A DNA stretch of 64,000 nucleotides from Dermanyssus gallinae (Eukaryota > Arthropoda > Arachnida > Mesostigmata > Dermanyssidae): positions 2,697,001 through 2,761,000 of the forward strand of contig QVRM01002192.1 in assembly GCA_003439945.1 (NCBI GenBank). Reading direction: 5' to 3'. Below the pieces are notes generated by a model that did not search any database, was not told where the DNA came from, and worked only from the letters and a program-made list of their open reading frames with translations. Below are positions 61,365 through 64,000 of this stretch, in pieces (the first letter of the stretch is position 1; every line of letters begins with the position of its first letter). The position numbers and the translations under genes were made by a program.

Positions 61365-64000
61365 GGTACACGTTTCGGTTTTTGCCAAGAGGCCCGTTGC
61401 TGCGACATGAGTAGTCTGTGGTAGTCCGCCTCATATTCCCTTGGGTGGCCGCTTCCGCCGAATTGCGGGCTGGCTTGCCCTCCTTGACTGCTTATTTTCG
61501 GGCCAACAAGCGAATCATAGTTTTTTTTTTAATAACGCCGCTACTCGATTAGTAGAAGAGTTCAGTTAAATGAATTCTGAAACTGATGATGAAACTGGGA
61601 TATAATCAAGTTAACTTGCTAGGCACCCCGTAGCTGTATCAGCTTGACGCCGCCCTAGTAGCTTTCGGCGGATTTGGTGACTTTCCTAGACGGCTGGCTC
61701 GGTTATAAGACCTCTTGAGACTCGTTTGCGAGCACCCAGGAGTTTTGTACTATGCCCAGGGTCTGGCCTATTCTCAGTAATGTTGGTCTTAAGAGAGGAC
61801 GCGCCTTAGTTGGCAAGATTGATCTCCATTTGTACTCTATATATTTAGGCTGGGTCGGAAAGAGTACGTATGGGATGCGCAACACGTGTGGCGAAAGAAG
61901 CCTAGGCGGAGGAAGAAAAGAAATGCAGGAGAAAACTGCGCGGTGACGGAAGCGGGGAAGAGACGTGCTCGAAGACGGCGCATCCTGGTGGTAAGGCCTC
62001 CAACTAACTGTCCCTTATCTCCAGACCTCCGTCGCAAACAGCCGCATTCTGATTTGGTCCTCGCTAGCACTGCTCACCCATAGGCACCTGCACCGTTGCA
62101 GAAAATGGGAGTACCGACAGCCCCCGAACAAAAGAACGACCAAAAGCGAGCGGCGCGAGAGCCACTCCTTGAATACACTTAGTTCCATTCGTATGCTACG
62201 AGCAGACTACTACAAGGAAGATTGATTCTGCTAGTACAAGTGGGATTTCTGTTGCCACCCACTCACTAGGTTCAAATGGAGACACTCAGCTGAGTGCTCC
62301 ATTTGGCCTAGCTGGCATTAGACGCCGTTTTCACAGACAGTAGCCCGAATCGTTCGAACCTTGACTGTGGTAGGTTATTGTTCCCGGCTTGCGGTTAATA
62401 AGATCACTAAAGCTACTAATTATGGAATGTAGTTATACTCTCGTTGCTGCTGCTGCTGCCGTTGTTGCAGCTGCTGCAGTTATCTTCGTTGTTGCCGTTG
62501 CTTTTATTATTATTGTCGTCCCTGTTACTGTTATTGTTGTTACTGTTGTTTGTTGCTCATTGTTGTGGCTGCAATTGCCGTCGTTATGCTGTCACGGGTA
62601 TGACGTATTCGTCATGACAACTGAGGAGATCATGGGTGCCATTCAAGCGACCTCCTACTGTTCGAAGGCTCCGCCTTTGTCAGTTGAGCCGGCGCGGATG
62701 TTGAAGGACGCACGTCATGGTTCTCTTTACGCACGTCAATGCCTTATTCCACATCCATTAGCTCTAGTCAGCCCTTATGTTAGAGCGCGCCCGCGCAAAG
62801 CGTGGCAGGTTTGATCGGGTGTCGCGGCGGTATATTGCTGAACCAATAGAAATATCTCATATATTGCACGATGTTTGCTTGTCTTGTTCTGAATCAACAT
62901 GGCATGCTTGAAACTGGGGCGGCAACGATGTTTGCCTACTATAAATGGGGCCGTATCTTTCCGCTAGCCGAAGAGAACGCCGAGTGCGTGCTGGCCGATG
63001 GAAGGCCAACTGGATCTTCTCTAAACTGCTGCGGCTGGTCAACAGCGACAAAACATTGATCTCGAAAACAAGCTCGAGCAATCCTGAAATCGCGTAGCAG
63101 CAGAGAAAACATAGAACGCGAATATCTATTTTGAAGCGCGTAACAGTAAATGGAGATGAGTTAACGCTCCGGAAGGCTTTCCGAGATTCACGAAATCTGT
63201 AGCTGGCTTTGCAGGCCGTAATACCGAGACGCAGGCGGCAACGCATCATTGTCATGCACTCATATGTCGCATGAGGTTTTTACGTTAAGAGCACCCGTTG
63301 TATATCAATGGATTTCGAGATGCAAACAAAACCTGCGCACGGAGCGCACAGGCCTAAGAATAGCTCTTAGAATAAACCGTTCAACCTCACCGAGCGAGAT
63401 GTTGCTATACCTGGTGCATTCGTTTACTAAATCGTTGGGTGATTGAATAAAGGCAGATCGATGCTCACATTACAAGCTGCATACATAATGAACTAGAAGA
63501 CCGAAATACGGGTTTCTAGGGCATTAATATATGTATATATATAGCCGTTGAAAGTCTCCAGAATGAAAACTCTTTCCACCGCGGCTCGCACATGACTCGC
63601 AGCAGGTGAACACAGTTTGGGACCCACTGAGATCTAATATTTATCGTAAATCTACTATACTTACCTTTAAAAGTTGGTATCTCAGCGTCCGAGCCTAACC
63701 ATGCAATTGAGTTGACAATACCATCGTTTGTTCAGACTGTGATATATGTGTAGATTTTAAGTCTTTAAGCCTAGTTGTAATCTATTACCCTGGTAAAAAG
63801 TAAATAAAATTACATTTGCTATTGCTGTTCCTCACCGTAACATACAGAATACTTTACCATTTTCCTTTATGTCTCGTATATATCTATGTCTCGTTTTTAC
63901 TAATACTTTAGGATGCATTTTTGTTTAGAAGTTTCATTTTTACGTGCAGTTATTTAGATCACATGCATTGTCGATATTTCACTATTATACTGTTTGTCGA
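61365..64000. other. Intergenic, no gene recognised
   Basis: It contains GCT/GTT-rich runs (62440-62560) and a short AT run (63528-63543). The ORFs at 62389-62814 and 62857-63255 show no recognisable domain, and the first begins with translated trinucleotide repeat. Confidence 0.5.

Overview
This window is eukaryotic, probably arthropod, genomic DNA. It has one recognisable single-copy gene with a very long intron, canonical GT...AG introns, many AT and trinucleotide microsatellites, and a dense mix of decayed transposable elements. The host gene encodes a myostatin/GDF11-class TGF-beta ligand, called myoglianin in arthropods. The species cannot be named from the sequence. A mite or other chelicerate would fit the intron size and repeat content, but that is only an inference.

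The myoglianin gene lies on the minus strand. Exon 1 (44451-44982) carries the signal peptide and the start of the propeptide. Exon 2 (12933-13144) and exon 3 (12426-12611) carry the rest of the propeptide. Exon 4 (11676-12149) carries the furin site and the cystine-knot ligand. The four exons sum to 1404 nt, keep one frame across all junctions, and predict 467 aa. Intron 1 is about 31.3 kb and holds most of the central window.

Layout: 0-6.9 kb is a graveyard of retroelements (minus-strand non-LTR reverse transcriptase pieces, a plus-strand Ty3/gypsy integrase remnant, SINE-like units) with a cysteine-rich ORF of unknown nature at the left edge. 7-11.6 kb is microsatellite-rich DNA downstream of the gene. 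11.7-45 kb is the gene. Its first intron contains a 340-bp TA-flanked MITE, a 5'-truncated retrotransposon with a 14-bp target duplication, an irritans-type mariner, the C-terminus of a second Tc1/mariner transposase lineage, a 314-bp tandem duplication, a candidate solo LTR, a second SINE copy, and one unexplained ORF. 45-64 kb, upstream of the gene, holds a second mariner copy, an endonuclease-domain remnant and three more non-LTR fragments.

No operon-like or defence-like system is present. The most useful observations are the closed myoglianin gene model with its low-complexity insertion in the mature ligand, a pair of SINE copies with exact target-site duplications, the MITE next to exon 2, and two mariner copies broken by different lesions.
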